Positions 7,803-16,913 of a DNA stretch of 64,000 nucleotides are shown here, piece after piece. Under the pieces are notes generated by a model. It was not told the DNA's origin, searched no databases, and was given only the letters and a program-made list of their open reading frames with translations. Source of the stretch: Streptomyces sp. NBC_00670 (GTDB taxonomy: Bacteria; Actinomycetota; Actinomycetes; Streptomycetales; Streptomycetaceae); the NCBI RefSeq assembly GCF_036226765.1, contig NZ_CP109017.1, forward strand, positions 6,635,001-6,699,000, in the 5' to 3' direction. Position 1 is the first letter of the stretch, and each line of letters begins with the position of its first letter. The position numbers and the translations under genes are program-made.

Positions 7803-8774
7803 ATGAGCCAGACCGCGAGCGTCCCCCCTGTCTCCGGCAATCCGGTGCGTGAGCTGCCGTTGCCCGACCTGGCCGGGTTCGGCCACCGCTGGGTCGACGC
7901 CGGTGGTGTCCGGCTGCACGCGGTCGAGGGCGGCCGGGCGGACGGTCCGGCGGTCGTGCTGCTCGCCGGGTTTCCGCAGACCTGGTGGGCGTGGCGCGAG
8001 GTGATGCCGCAGCTGGCCGGCCGGTTCCGTGTCCTCGCGCTCGACCTGCCCGGGCAGGGCCACTCCGAGCGCCCGGACATCAGCTACGACACGCACACGG
8101 TCGCCGCGCACGTACACGCCGCGCTCGAGGCGCTCGGAGTGACGACGTACTGGCTGGCCGCCCACGACGTCGGCGCGTGGGTCGGCTTCTCCCTCGCACT
8201 GACGCACCCGAGCGGGCTGCGTGGGCTGGCACTGCTCGACGCCGGCATCCCGGGCATCACCCTGCCCGACGCCGTCCCGACCGACCCCGAACGGGCGTAC
8301 AAGACCTGGCACTTCGCCTTCCATCTCGTGCCCGAGCTGCCCGAGACGCTGCTCACCGGCCGCGAACGCGAGTACGTCGGCTGGTTCCTGAAGGCCAAGG
8401 CCCTTTCCCCCGACACCTTCAGCTACGCCGAGATCGAGCACTACGCCGCCTCCGTGGCCGCCGACGGCGGGCTCCGCGCCGCCCTGGCCTACTACCGGGA
8501 CGCCGCCGAGTCGGCGCGCAGGAATCACGAGGCGCTGGCACAACGGCGCCTGACCGTCCCGGTGCTGGGGGTGTCCGGCAGCCACGGTTCCATCCCCGAC
8601 ATGGCGGCCTCCCTCGGACCGTGGGCCGACCACGTCACCGGGACCGTCGTGCCGGGCGCGGGGCACTTCCTTCCCGACGAGCAGCCCGACGCCGTCGCCG
8701 CCGCGCTGACCGGCTTCGTCGGCGGAGACGCGTCCGCGGCGCTCAGTTCCCGGGATTCGCGGCCAGTGATGTGA
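7803..8774 (+). CDS. Alpha/beta hydrolase, epoxide hydrolase/dehalogenase-like
   Basis: The 323-residue protein has the alpha/beta-hydrolase fold. The oxyanion-hole strand is LLAGFPQTWWAW (about 54-64). The nucleophile elbow is AAHDVGAW with Asp122, and the catalytic histidine is H288 in GAGHFLPDEQPD. An aspartate nucleophile points to the epoxide hydrolase, haloalkane or fluoroacetate dehalogenase branch rather than to serine esterases. A GGAGGAG ribosome site sits 4 bases before the ATG at 7803. It is divergent from the TetR gene, a common arrangement for detoxifying hydrolases controlled by a substrate-responsive repressor. The natural substrate is not visible. Confidence 0.85.
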   Translation: MSQTASVPPVSGNPVRELPLPDLAGFGHRWVDAGGVRLHAVEGGRADGPAVVLLAGFPQTWWAWREVMPQLAGRFRVLALDLPGQGHSERPDISYDTHTVAAHVHAALEALGVTTYWLAAHDVGAWVGFSLALTHPSGLRGLALLDAGIPGITLPDAVPTDPERAYKTWHFAFHLVPELPETLLTGREREYVGWFLKAKALSPDTFSYAEIEHYAASVAADGGLRAALAYYRDAAESARRNHEALAQRRLTVPVLGVSGSHGSIPDMAASLGPWADHVTGTVVPGAGHFLPDEQPDAVAAALTGFVGGDASAALSSRDSRPVM

Positions 8775-8955
8775 GCGCGCGGTTCGGGACAGAGCCCGCG
8801 TCCGGGGGCTGATCCGAACGGCAGGCCCCGGGTGACTTCGGCGTCGGCGTGTGCGTCGGCCGGCCTCGTGGCGCCGGCCCGCCCGCTGACGGTTACCGTC
8901 GTCGCTGCCGGACGGCCATGACGGGGTCGTCCTCCTGTCTGATCGGAGCGATGAC

Positions 8956-9930
8956 GTGCACCCACTCGCCTACGGCGACATCGAGGCCGCGACCCACCGG
9001 ATCGCGGGGCGGGTCCGGCCCGTGAGCGTCGCGCCGTCGGGCCCTGCAGCGCTCGGGGGCAGCCACGGTCGGCAGGGCCAACAGGTCTATCTCGCACTGG
9101 AGTTCATGCAGCACACGGGCAGTTTCAAGGCCCGGGGCGCGCAGAACTTCCTCCAGGCCCACCGTGACGCCGGCACCCTCCCGGACATCGGTGTGACCAT
9201 CGCCTCCGGCGGCAACGCGGGGCTGGCGTGTGCGTGGGCGGCCCGGCGGCAGGGCGTGCCGGCCACGGTGTTCCTGCCGGCCACGGCCCCCACGCTGAAG
9301 GTGGCCAGGCTCCGCTCGTACGGGGCCGACGTGCGCCTCGTCGGCAGTGAGTACGCGGAGGCGCTGGCGGCGTGCGCGGAGTTCGCCGCCGCCACCGGTG
9401 CGCTCACCTCGCACGCCTACGACCACCCGCTGATCGCCGCCGGGGCGGGCACCCTGCTGGAGGAGCTGCGCGCCCGGATCCCCGGTCTGGACACCGTGGT
9501 GGTCGCCGTCGGCGGGGGAGGGCTGTTCGCCGGCGTCGCGACCGCCGCCCGGCACCACGGGATCCGTACGGTTCCGGTCGAACCGCGGAACTGCCGCGCG
9601 CTGGACGCCGCCGTCGAGGCGGGGCGTCCGGTGGACGTCGCCGTGGACTCCGTCGCCGCCGACTCCCTCGGCGCCCGCCGCGCCTCCGCCATGGCCCTGC
9701 ACGCCGCACAGGAGGACGGCGTACGCTCCGTGCTCGTGCCGGACGGCGAGATCGTCGGGGCCCGCCAGGCCCTGTGGGACCACCACCGGCTGGCGGTCGA
9801 GCACGCCGCCGGCGCGGCCTTCGCCGCGGTCGTCGGCTCGCCGGAGACCGGTCGCCCGCTCGTCGACGGCGAGCGGATCGCCGTCGTGCTGTGCGGGGCC
9901 AATACCGATCCGGGGGATCTGGTCCGGTAG
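8956..9930 (+). CDS. PLP-dependent serine/threonine dehydratase-like protein
   Basis: The 324-residue fold-type II PLP enzyme has the cofactor lysine K58 in TGSFKARGA, the phosphate-adjacent loop SGGNAGLA, and the glycine-rich phosphate cradle VAVGGGGLFAG. The C-terminal SGx region ends VVLCGANTDPGDL. Family members deaminate L-threonine or L-serine to 2-oxoacids, or racemise serine. It lacks a C-terminal ACT regulatory domain, so it is catabolic or racemase-like rather than IlvA. The GTG at 8956 is preceded by GGAG. It stands alone between the hydrolase and the LacI gene, and a second relative occurs at 23238-24206. Confidence 0.82.
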   Translation: MHPLAYGDIEAATHRIAGRVRPVSVAPSGPAALGGSHGRQGQQVYLALEFMQHTGSFKARGAQNFLQAHRDAGTLPDIGVTIASGGNAGLACAWAARRQGVPATVFLPATAPTLKVARLRSYGADVRLVGSEYAEALAACAEFAAATGALTSHAYDHPLIAAGAGTLLEELRARIPGLDTVVVAVGGGGLFAGVATAARHHGIRTVPVEPRNCRALDAAVEAGRPVDVAVDSVAADSLGARRASAMALHAAQEDGVRSVLVPDGEIVGARQALWDHHRLAVEHAAGAAFAAVVGSPETGRPLVDGERIAVVLCGANTDPGDLVR

Positions 9931-10017
9931 GCCCCTCCCCGTCATGGGTGTGCGGGGCGTCGCCCGGGGTGACGTCGGGAGGGGGCGCCCGTCACCTTGT
10001 AGCGGAACGAAAACGAA

Positions 10018-10034
10018 TGTATAACGTTGTAAAA
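10018..10034. promoter_or_regulatory. Candidate LacI-family operator upstream of its own gene
   Basis: TGTATAACGTTGTAAAA contains a central AACGTT with partly symmetric flanks and lies about 80 bases before the LacI-family start codon. The same right half, GTTGTAAA or GATGTAAA, recurs before the sugar importer. The central AACGTT recurs in the palindrome before the GH2 gene. This fits autoregulation by the LacI protein. Confidence 0.5.
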
Positions 10035-10115
10035 TCCGGGGTGTGGGCGGAACAGGGCCGACGGTGACTGCGTCGGGTGCCGCCCCGTCAGCCCGTTCGG
10101 GCGGCTCAGAAAGGG

Positions 10116-11135
10116 ATGGACGTGCGGGTCAGCCTCAAGGACGTCGCCGCGCACGCGGGGGTCTCCATCAAAACCGTGTCCAACGTGGTGAACAACTATC
10201 AGCACGTCACCCCGGCCATGCGCGAGCGCGTCCAGAGGTCCATCGACGTACTCGGCTACCGGCCGAACCTGGCCGCCCGGCATCTGCGCAAGGGGCGTAC
10301 GGGTGTCATCGCGCTCGCCCTGCCGGAGCTGGGCAACCCGTACTTCGCCGAACTCGCCGCGGCGGTCGTCGACACGGCCGCCGAGCACGACTACATCGTG
10401 CTGCTCGACCACACCGGCGGCCGCCGTGAGCAGGAGATCCTGGTCAGTCAGGGGTTCCGGGCACGTGTCATCGACGGGCTGATCCTCAGCCCCATCGAGC
10501 TGGAGGCGGAGGACCTGCGCGACCGGGAGAACGTGCCGCTGGTCCTGCTCGGTGAGCGGGACTACGACCTGCCCTACGACCACATCGCCATCGACAACGT
10601 CGCCGCCGCGCGGGACGCCGTCCGGCACCTGGTCTCGCTCGGGCGGCGGAACGTGGCGTTCATCGGGGCGCGGAGCGGGCGGAGCGAGCCCGCGCAGCTC
10701 CGGGTGCGCGGCTGGCGCGAGGAGCTGGAGGCGGCCGGGCTGCCCGCCGACGACGGGCTGGTCGCCGCGACGGACGGCTGGGGGCACGCGGACGGTGCGG
10801 CCGCCATGGCCCGGATCCTGGAGACGGGGCGCCGGCCGGACGCCGTGTTCGCGTACAACGACCCGATGGCCATCGGGGCGATGCGGGTGCTGCACGAGCG
10901 GGGGCTGCGGGTGCCCGAGGACGTCGCGGTCGTCGGGTTCGACGACGTGATCGAGGGGCGGTTCGGGGCGGTGACGCTGACGTCGGTGTCTCCGGACAAG
11001 GAGGCGATCGGGCGGCTCGCGGTGGAGTCGGTGCTGGCGCGGCTCGGTGGGGATACGCGGCCGCCGTTGCGGGTGTCGGCGGAGTATCGGTTGGTGGAGA
11101 GGGAGAGCACGGTGGGGAGGGGCGTGCGGGGGTGA
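10116..11135 (+). CDS. LacI-family transcriptional regulator
   Basis: The 339-residue protein has an N-terminal LacI helix-turn-helix and hinge (VSLKDVAAHAGVSIKTVSNV, then YRPNLAARHLRKG, residues about 5-60). A periplasmic-binding-protein-like sugar domain follows and ends with the VVGFDD...LTSVSPDKEAIG motif. ATG 10116 is chosen because AGAAAGGG precedes it and the helix-turn-helix then begins at residue 5; the longer frame start at 10077 adds 13 unlikely residues. It lies directly upstream of an ABC sugar importer. Related operator-like sequences are found before its own gene, the importer and the GH2 gene, so it probably represses all three until a sugar binds. Confidence 0.9.
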   Translation: MDVRVSLKDVAAHAGVSIKTVSNVVNNYQHVTPAMRERVQRSIDVLGYRPNLAARHLRKGRTGVIALALPELGNPYFAELAAAVVDTAAEHDYIVLLDHTGGRREQEILVSQGFRARVIDGLILSPIELEAEDLRDRENVPLVLLGERDYDLPYDHIAIDNVAAARDAVRHLVSLGRRNVAFIGARSGRSEPAQLRVRGWREELEAAGLPADDGLVAATDGWGHADGAAAMARILETGRRPDAVFAYNDPMAIGAMRVLHERGLRVPEDVAVVGFDDVIEGRFGAVTLTSVSPDKEAIGRLAVESVLARLGGDTRPPLRVSAEYRLVERESTVGRGVRG

Positions 11136-11170
11136 CCGCGCGGGCCTCGCGCTTCCCCTCCGGGGGTGTG

Positions 11171-11392
11171 CGGGGCGCCTACGGGGTTGCCCCGGGGGGG
11201 GGCGGGCGTGTGCGGCTGGTGTGGTGGCTTGTCGCGCAGTTCCCCGCGCCCCTTAGGGGGGTGTGCCTCGGCCCTGTCGGGGAGGTGAGCGGTGGTGTGC
11301 GGCCCCGTGAGGGGCGCGGGGAACTGCGCGCTCAGCCCCCAGCGCGCCGCGCTCGCGCATCCGCGCCCCGGGGCAGCCCCGTAGGCGCCCCG
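11171..11392. repeat. Nested long inverted repeats in the gap before the sugar importer
   Basis: The gap 11136-11657 carries no gene. It holds two nested inverted repeats. The outer arms are 11171-11195 and 11368-11392 (25 bases with one mismatch, reading CGGGGCGCCTACGGGGTTGC onward). The inner arms are 11233-11253 and 11310-11330 (21 bases, perfect, CGCGCAGTTCCCCGCGCCCC). The inner arm resembles an intergenic element that recurs widely in Streptomyces genomes. The transcript could fold into a long hairpin that ends the LacI transcript. Confidence 0.75.
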
Positions 11393-11533
11393 CCCCGTGG
11401 GAACGGGGCGATCCAAGAGACGCCGTCCCCTGCCGTGCGCCCCGTGTGCCGGCGAACCGTTGGTCTTCCGTCGTGTTCGGGGGCGATCTTCACGCCCCGT
11501 AGCCGCAGCGTGCGCGAGGGGTTTACAAGCCTC

Positions 11534-11549
11534 TTCCAACGATGTAAAA
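11534..11549. promoter_or_regulatory. Candidate LacI-family operator before the sugar importer
   Basis: TTCCAACGATGTAAAA lies about 110 bases before the start of the substrate-binding protein gene. Its left half equals the left half of the perfect palindrome before the GH2 gene, and its right half resembles the site before the LacI gene. This supports control by one regulator. Confidence 0.5.
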
Positions 11550-11657
11550 ACCTCATTGCGGCGGACCTGACAGGGTCCGGCGTGGGGGAGACGCGCTGTT
11601 GGCGCTTGCTTTCGGCTCCCCCGTTCCCTTTTCAGCGTCGCCCGGATCGGGGTCACC

Positions 11658-12752
11658 ATGCAGCGCACCATTCACCGTCCTCACCTCCTCGCCCGTCCCG
11701 TGGTCGTGGCCCTGGCCGCAGCGGTGGCCCTGACAGCGAGTGCCTGTACCAAGTCGGAGGACGACGCGTCGGACAAGCAGAAGTCCTCGTCCGCCGCCGA
11801 CACGCAGCAGAAGGTCGCCACGCCGAAGGCCGGCAGCAAGACCTGCACCATCGACGCCTACGGCGCGAAGAAGATCGACCTGAAGAACGCCACCGTCGGC
11901 TTCTCCCAGTCCGAGAAGGAAGCCAACCCCTTCCGCATCGCCGAGACCCAGTCCATCAAGGACGAGGCCAAGAAGCGCGGCGTCAAGCTGCTGACGGCCA
12001 ACGCCCAGTCGCAGTTCTCCAAGCAGATCAGCGACGTCCAGGACCTGCTCGCCAAGGGCGCCGACCTCCTCGTCATCGCCCCCCTCAACTCCGACGGCTG
12101 GGAGCCGGTGCTGCAGGCCGCCGCCGCCAAGAAGGTCCCGATCGTCACGATCGACCGCAAGATCAACGCGACGCCCTGCAAGGACTACGTCTCCTTCATC
12201 GCCTCGGACTTCGTGGAGCAGGGCAAGCGCGCCGCCGACCAGATGATCGAGGCGACGGGCGGCAAGGGCGAGGTCGCGATCCTGCTCGGGTCGGCGGGCA
12301 ACAACGTCACCACCGAGCGCACCAAGGGCTTCAAGGAGCGCATCGCCGAGAAGGCCCCCGACCTGAAGGTCGTCTTCGAGCAGACCGGTGACTTCTCCCG
12401 CGAGAAGGGCCAGCAGGTCACGGAGCAGCTCATCCAGTCCAAGCCCGGGATCAAGGGCATCTACGCCGAGAACGACGAGATGGGCCTCGGCGCCGTGGCC
12501 GGCCTCAAGGGCGCCGGCAAGAAGGCCGGTGCCGTCAAGATCGTCACGGTGGACGGCACCCGCAACGCCGTCAACGCCATCGTCGACGGCTGGATCAGCG
12601 GCGTCGTCGAGTCCAACCCCCGGTTCGGCCCGCTGGCCTTCCAGACCCTGGACACCTTCACCCAGGGCAAGGAGGTCGCCCAGGACATCATCATCCAGGA
12701 CGGCGCCTACACCTCCGACAACGCCAAGCAGGACGTCGGCAAGGCCTACTGA
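11658..12752 (+). CDS. ytfQ: Sugar ABC transporter substrate-binding lipoprotein (YtfQ-like)
   Basis: The 364-residue protein has a lipoprotein signal peptide with Cys30 (LTASAC). It is a type I periplasmic sugar-binding protein. The wording closely follows YtfQ: TVGFSQSE near the start, IAPLNSDGWEPVL, IDRKIN, and QTGDFSREKGQQV, followed by YAENDEMGLGA. YtfQ binds galactofuranose and galactopyranose (known for E. coli). It is the first gene of a four-gene set with a two-domain ATPase and two permeases, the same order as ytfQ-ytfR-ytfT-yjfF. Ligand identity here is inferred from family and context; other pentoses or hexoses remain possible. Confidence 0.88.
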   Translation: MQRTIHRPHLLARPVVVALAAAVALTASACTKSEDDASDKQKSSSAADTQQKVATPKAGSKTCTIDAYGAKKIDLKNATVGFSQSEKEANPFRIAETQSIKDEAKKRGVKLLTANAQSQFSKQISDVQDLLAKGADLLVIAPLNSDGWEPVLQAAAAKKVPIVTIDRKINATPCKDYVSFIASDFVEQGKRAADQMIEATGGKGEVAILLGSAGNNVTTERTKGFKERIAEKAPDLKVVFEQTGDFSREKGQQVTEQLIQSKPGIKGIYAENDEMGLGAVAGLKGAGKKAGAVKIVTVDGTRNAVNAIVDGWISGVVESNPRFGPLAFQTLDTFTQGKEVAQDIIIQDGAYTSDNAKQDVGKAY

Positions 12753-12846
12753 CCTCCCGTCGCCCCGCCCGGAGCCGGCCAGGCCCCGGGCGGGGCGCCT
12801 GCCCATCCGTACTGTCCCCGCACCACCGCACTACCTGGAGGCACAG

Positions 12847-14406
12847 GTGGCACCACCCGCCGAGGTCCTCGCCATCCGCGGACTCAGCAAGACCTTCCCC
12901 GGAGTCCGGGCCCTGGACGGAGTGGACCTCGTCCTGCACCCCGGTGAGGTGCACGCCCTCATCGGAGAGAACGGCGCCGGCAAGTCCACGCTCATCAAGG
13001 TGCTCACCGGCGTGTACCGGCCGGACGCCGGCACCGTCGAGTTCCAGGGCCGACAGGTCTCCTTCGCCACCCCGCTGGAGGCCCAGAAGGCCGGCATCTC
13101 CACCATCTACCAAGAGGTCAACCTCATCCCGCTGCTGAGCGTGGCCCGCAACCTCTTCCTCGGGCGCGAACCGCGCACCCGGCTCGGGCTGCTGGACTTC
13201 GCGCGCATGAACCGGGAGGCCGAGGAGACCCTGCGGACCTACGGCGTCCGCGTGGACGTGCGCCAGTCACTGCGCACCCTCGGCGTCGGCGCCCAGCAGA
13301 TGGTGGCCCTCGCCCGCGCGGTGGCCACCGACGCACGCGTCGTCATCATGGACGAACCCACCTCGTCCCTCGAACCCCGCGAGGTCGAGACCCTCTTCTC
13401 CGTCATCCGGCGCCTGCGCGACGCGGGCATCGCCGTCGTCTACGTCAGCCACCGCCTCGACGAGCTGTACGCCGTGTGCGAGACGGTCACCGTGCTCCGC
13501 GACGGACGCCGGGTCCACCACGGCCGGCTCGCCGAACTCAGCCGCCTCGACCTGGTCTCCACCATGCTCGGCCGCGAGCTGGGCGAGGTCCGCGCGGAGG
13601 GGCTGACCAAGTTCACCGGCGACCACCACGCCGCCGACGCCCGGCCCGTCCTGGAGGCGACCGACCTCACCGTGCCGCACAAACTGCACGGCGTCTCGGT
13701 CAGCATCCGGCCCGGCGAGGTCGTCGGACTCGGCGGACTGCTCGGCTCGGGACGCACCGAGACCGCGAAGGCCATCTCCGGCGCGCTGCCCGTCCGTTCG
13801 GGCAAGGTCGTGGTCGCCGGCACCTCGCTGCGCGGCGGCTCCACCCCCGGCGCCATCCGCGCCGGCATCAGCCTGCTGCCCGAGGACCGCAAGAGCGAGG
13901 GCATCGTGCCGGGCCTCTCGGTCCGCGAGAACATCGCGCTCGCCGCCCTGCCCCGCCTCTCCCGCTTCGGCATGGTCTCCGAGGCCCGCGTCGACAGCAT
14001 CGTCGACACGTTCATCGAACGATTGCGCATCAAGGCCTCCTCTCCGCACCAGAAGGTCGGCGAACTCTCCGGCGGCAACCAGCAGAAGGTGCTGCTCGCC
14101 CGGTGGCTGGCCATGAACCCCAAGGTGCTGCTCCTGGACGAACCCACCCGGGGCATCGACGTCGGCGCCAAGGCCGAGGTGCAGAAACTCGTGGACGAAC
14201 TGGCCGAGGACGGCCTCGGCGTCCTGCTCATCTCCTCCGACCTGGAGGAACTGATCGAAGGGTCCGACCGCGTGGTCGTACTGAAGGACGGTGCGGTCGT
14301 CGGCGAACTGACCGGCGAGGACGTCACCGAGGACAAGCTGATGCGGACCATCGCCGGGGACGTCCCCGCGCGGACCGCGGTGAAGGAGGCCGCCACCGAT
14401 GGCTGA
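12847..14406 (+). CDS. ytfR: Sugar ABC transporter ATPase with two ATP-binding domains (YtfR-like)
   Basis: The 519-residue protein carries two ABC domains, as in RbsA, MglA and YtfR. The first Walker A is GENGAGKST (residues 40-48) with DEPTSSLEPREVE later. The second domain has the usual altered loop GLLGSGRTE, then LSGGNQQKVLLARWL and LLLDEPTRGIDVGAK. GTG 12847 is chosen because CTGGAGG precedes it by about 6 bases; the longer reading frame upstream has no domain. It powers sugar import with the two following permeases. The last 8 bases overlap the next gene, showing coupling. Confidence 0.92.
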   Translation: MAPPAEVLAIRGLSKTFPGVRALDGVDLVLHPGEVHALIGENGAGKSTLIKVLTGVYRPDAGTVEFQGRQVSFATPLEAQKAGISTIYQEVNLIPLLSVARNLFLGREPRTRLGLLDFARMNREAEETLRTYGVRVDVRQSLRTLGVGAQQMVALARAVATDARVVIMDEPTSSLEPREVETLFSVIRRLRDAGIAVVYVSHRLDELYAVCETVTVLRDGRRVHHGRLAELSRLDLVSTMLGRELGEVRAEGLTKFTGDHHAADARPVLEATDLTVPHKLHGVSVSIRPGEVVGLGGLLGSGRTETAKAISGALPVRSGKVVVAGTSLRGGSTPGAIRAGISLLPEDRKSEGIVPGLSVRENIALAALPRLSRFGMVSEARVDSIVDTFIERLRIKASSPHQKVGELSGGNQQKVLLARWLAMNPKVLLLDEPTRGIDVGAKAEVQKLVDELAEDGLGVLLISSDLEELIEGSDRVVVLKDGAVVGELTGEDVTEDKLMRTIAGDVPARTAVKEAATDG

Positions 14407-15364
14407 AGCCACCGTGCGCACCGCCGCCCCGTTCGACAAGGCCCGCGTCCTGCAATGGCTGCAGGTCTACGGCGTCTACGCCGGCGTCGCGCTGCTCCTG
14501 CTCGTCAACATCGTCATCACCCCGCACTTCCTGTCCACCGAGAACTTCCGCACCCAGGCCGTCCAGGTCGCGCCGGTCATCATCGTCGCCCTCGGCATGG
14601 CACTGGTCATCGGCACCGAGGGCGTCGACCTCTCGGTCGGTGCCGTGATGGCCCTCGCGGCCTCCGTCATGGCCCTCTACCTCGGCTACGGACTGCTGCC
14701 CGCCCTGCTGGCGGTGGCCCTGTTCGCCGCCGTCGCCGGTCTGGCCAACGGGGCGCTGGTCGCCTTCGTCGGAGTGCAACCCATCGTCGCCACCCTGGCG
14801 TTGATGGTCGGCGGCCGCGGCATCGCGCTCGTGATGCTGCCCCAGCTGGAGGACCTGCACAATCCCGCGCTCGCCTCCCTCGGCTCCGGCGACCTCGTGG
14901 GCATCCCGTACCTCATCCTGATCGCCGCCGCGCTGGCCGTGCTGCTCGCCTTCGTCGTCCGGCGCACCACCTTCGGACGCCAGCTCCTGGCCATCGGCGA
15001 CAGCCGTCCCGCGGCCCAGCTCGCCGGTCTCCCGGTGCGCCGCGTCCTCGTGATCGTCTACGTGGTGTGCGCGCTGCTCGCCGCCGTGGCCGGTGTGCTC
15101 TCCACCGCCCGGCTCCAGGCCAGCGACCCCACCTCGCTCGGCAACCTCATGGAGCTGTCCGCGATCACCGCCGTCGTCGTCGGCGGCACCCCGCTGACCG
15201 GCGGCCGCATCAGCATCGGCGGCACGGTGGCCGGCGCCGTCCTCATCCAGCTGCTCACCGCCACCCTCATCAAGCACGATCTGCCGCCCTCCTGGACGCA
15301 GATCGCCCAGGCCATAGTGATCGTGTGCGCGGTCTACGCCGCACGGGGACGGGGGAAGCGATGA
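14399..15364 (+). CDS. ytfT: Sugar ABC transporter permease (YtfT-like)
   Basis: The 321-residue inner-membrane permease of the ribose/xylose/galactofuranose group has about eight to ten hydrophobic helices. It shows the characteristic GTEGVDLSVGAVMALAA motif, and ITAVVVGGTPLTGGRISIGG near the C-terminus, the loop that contacts the ATPase. It overlaps the ATPase gene at its start and the next permease gene by four bases (ATGA) at its end. With the neighbouring permease it should form the heterodimeric channel, as in E. coli YtfT-YjfF. Confidence 0.9.
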   Translation: MAEATVRTAAPFDKARVLQWLQVYGVYAGVALLLLVNIVITPHFLSTENFRTQAVQVAPVIIVALGMALVIGTEGVDLSVGAVMALAASVMALYLGYGLLPALLAVALFAAVAGLANGALVAFVGVQPIVATLALMVGGRGIALVMLPQLEDLHNPALASLGSGDLVGIPYLILIAAALAVLLAFVVRRTTFGRQLLAIGDSRPAAQLAGLPVRRVLVIVYVVCALLAAVAGVLSTARLQASDPTSLGNLMELSAITAVVVGGTPLTGGRISIGGTVAGAVLIQLLTATLIKHDLPPSWTQIAQAIVIVCAVYAARGRGKR

Positions 15365-16398
15365 CCGTCACCAAGACGGACACCACAGCGGTGACGACCG
15401 CGAGCAACACCGCCGCGGACGAGACCGAACCGATCGGCTCCTCGCGCGCGGAGCGGCTCAGCGCCCTGGTCCAGCAGCACGGCGCCCTCGCGGTGCTCGT
15501 GATCGTCTCGATCATCGCCTCGGTCAGCTTCGACTCGTTCGCCACCGGCGACAACGTCTCGAACATGGCGACCAGTTCGGCGTTCCTCGCGATCGTCGCG
15601 CTCGGCATGACCTTCGTCATCATCACCGGCGGCATCGACCTCTCCGTCGGCTCCCTGTTCGCGCTCGGCGGGGTGCTGGCGGCCTGGGGATCCCGGCACG
15701 GCACGCTGGTGGCGCTGCTGCTGCCGCTCGCGGTCTGCGGACTCATCGGCGTCGTCAACGGGCTGCTCGTCGCCCGCTCCCGGCTCGCGCCGTTCATCGT
15801 CACCCTGGCGGCCATGCTGGGCGCGCGCGGGCTGATGCTCTCCCTCACCGACGAGGGCGCCAACACCTATCTGATCGGCAAGGGCTCCTTCCTCGCCGAA
15901 CTCGGCCAGGGCAGCACCCTCGGCCTCGGCAACCCGGTGTGGATCACGCTGGCGCTGTTCGTCGCCGGCGCCGTCGTGCTGCGCCGCACCCGCTTCGGAC
16001 AGCATGTGTACGCGGTCGGCGGCAACGAGGACGCCGCGGCCCTCATGGGCGCCCCGGTGGCCCGTACCAAGATCCTCGTCTACACCCTGTCCGGGCTGCT
16101 GGCCGGACTGGCCGGCGCGCTCAACGCGGCCTGGCTCGCCTCCGGTGTCACCATCCTCGGCAACGGCATGGAGCTGGAGGCCATCTCCGCCGTCGTCATC
16201 GGCGGCACCCTGCTCACCGGCGGCCTCGGCTATGTCAGCGGCTCGCTCGTCGGCGTGCTGCTGCTGAAGGTGATCCAGAACGTCATCAACCAGATCGGCT
16301 CGCTGGACTCCTCCTACCAGCAGGTCGTCAGCGGTGCGTTCCTGGCGGTCGTCGTCATCGCCCAGACCTGGCTGGGCCGCAGACGACAACTGGTGTAG
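15361..16398 (+). CDS. yjfF: Sugar ABC transporter permease (YjfF-like)
   Basis: The 345-residue second permease has a longer polar N-terminus (about 40 residues) before the membrane helices. It repeats the family signatures ITGGIDLSVGSLFALGG and ISAVVIGGTLLTGGLGYVSG. Two non-identical permeases in one operon are typical of the YtfT-YjfF pair. It begins at an ATG overlapping the previous stop and is followed after 18 bases by a strong hairpin, so it is the last gene of the importer operon. Confidence 0.9.
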   Translation: MTVTKTDTTAVTTASNTAADETEPIGSSRAERLSALVQQHGALAVLVIVSIIASVSFDSFATGDNVSNMATSSAFLAIVALGMTFVIITGGIDLSVGSLFALGGVLAAWGSRHGTLVALLLPLAVCGLIGVVNGLLVARSRLAPFIVTLAAMLGARGLMLSLTDEGANTYLIGKGSFLAELGQGSTLGLGNPVWITLALFVAGAVVLRRTRFGQHVYAVGGNEDAAALMGAPVARTKILVYTLSGLLAGLAGALNAAWLASGVTILGNGMELEAISAVVIGGTLLTGGLGYVSGSLVGVLLLKVIQNVINQIGSLDSSYQQVVSGAFLAVVVIAQTWLGRRRQLV

Positions 16399-16416
16399 GG
16401 ACCCACCTCCCCTCCG

Positions 16417-16459
16417 ACGCACACGGCAGCCGGTCGCGACGACCGGCTGCCGTGTGCGT
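16417..16459. terminator. Hairpin terminator between convergent genes
   Basis: A perfect 19-base inverted repeat (arms ACGCACACGGCAGCCGGTC and its complement) encloses a 5-base loop. It sits between the end of the sugar importer operon on the plus strand and the tautomerase gene on the minus strand and should stop transcription from both. Confidence 0.9.
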
Positions 16460-16481
16460 TCCGCTTGGGGGGAGGGTGGCC

Positions 16482-16913
16482 TCAGCCCGTGGCCCCGTCG
16501 CCGGTGAGGACGTCGTTCATGCGCGCGTCGTAGCCGGTGGTCGGGTCGACGACGCGGCCGGCGGCCCACCAGTTCTCCCGGGCCGTCTCGTTGATGGTCA
16601 TCAGCAGGTCCTCCTCGGGAACGTCGGCGAACAGCCGGAGGTTGTCGACGATCGCCCGGAACAGTTCGTCCTTCTGCTCGGCGCTGCGGTGGTTGAAGGA
16701 CAGCTGGATGAACATGGTCCGCTCGGTGCGGCGCAGACCGAACACGACCGGCTGCATGTGGAAGTTGTCGGGCGAGACCTCGTGGAAGACGTGGAACTGG
16801 TCGTCCTGGGGGATCTTCAGCACGTCGACCATCGCCTTGTGGAGGCCCAGGGAGACGTTCCGGCGGTACTCGGGGGTGGTTCCCTGGCGCAGGTAGACGT
16901 TGATCAGAGGCAT
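16482..16913 (-). CDS. Tautomerase-family protein
   Basis: The 143-residue protein starts MPLINVYLRQG, so the processed product would begin with the catalytic proline of the 4-oxalocrotonate tautomerase superfamily. The length fits the longer, fused-type or MSAD-like members rather than the 62-residue form. The sequence FIQLSFN and the C-terminal ETARENWWAAGRV resemble members found beside carboxymuconolactone decarboxylase-like genes. It overlaps the end of that neighbouring gene by 10 bases, so the two are co-translated. The substrate is unknown; a role in keto-enol handling of an oxidised aromatic or reactive aldehyde is likely. Confidence 0.82.
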   Translation of the reverse strand: MPLINVYLRQGTTPEYRRNVSLGLHKAMVDVLKIPQDDQFHVFHEVSPDNFHMQPVVFGLRRTERTMFIQLSFNHRSAEQKDELFRAIVDNLRLFADVPEEDLLMTINETARENWWAAGRVVDPTTGYDARMNDVLTGDGATG

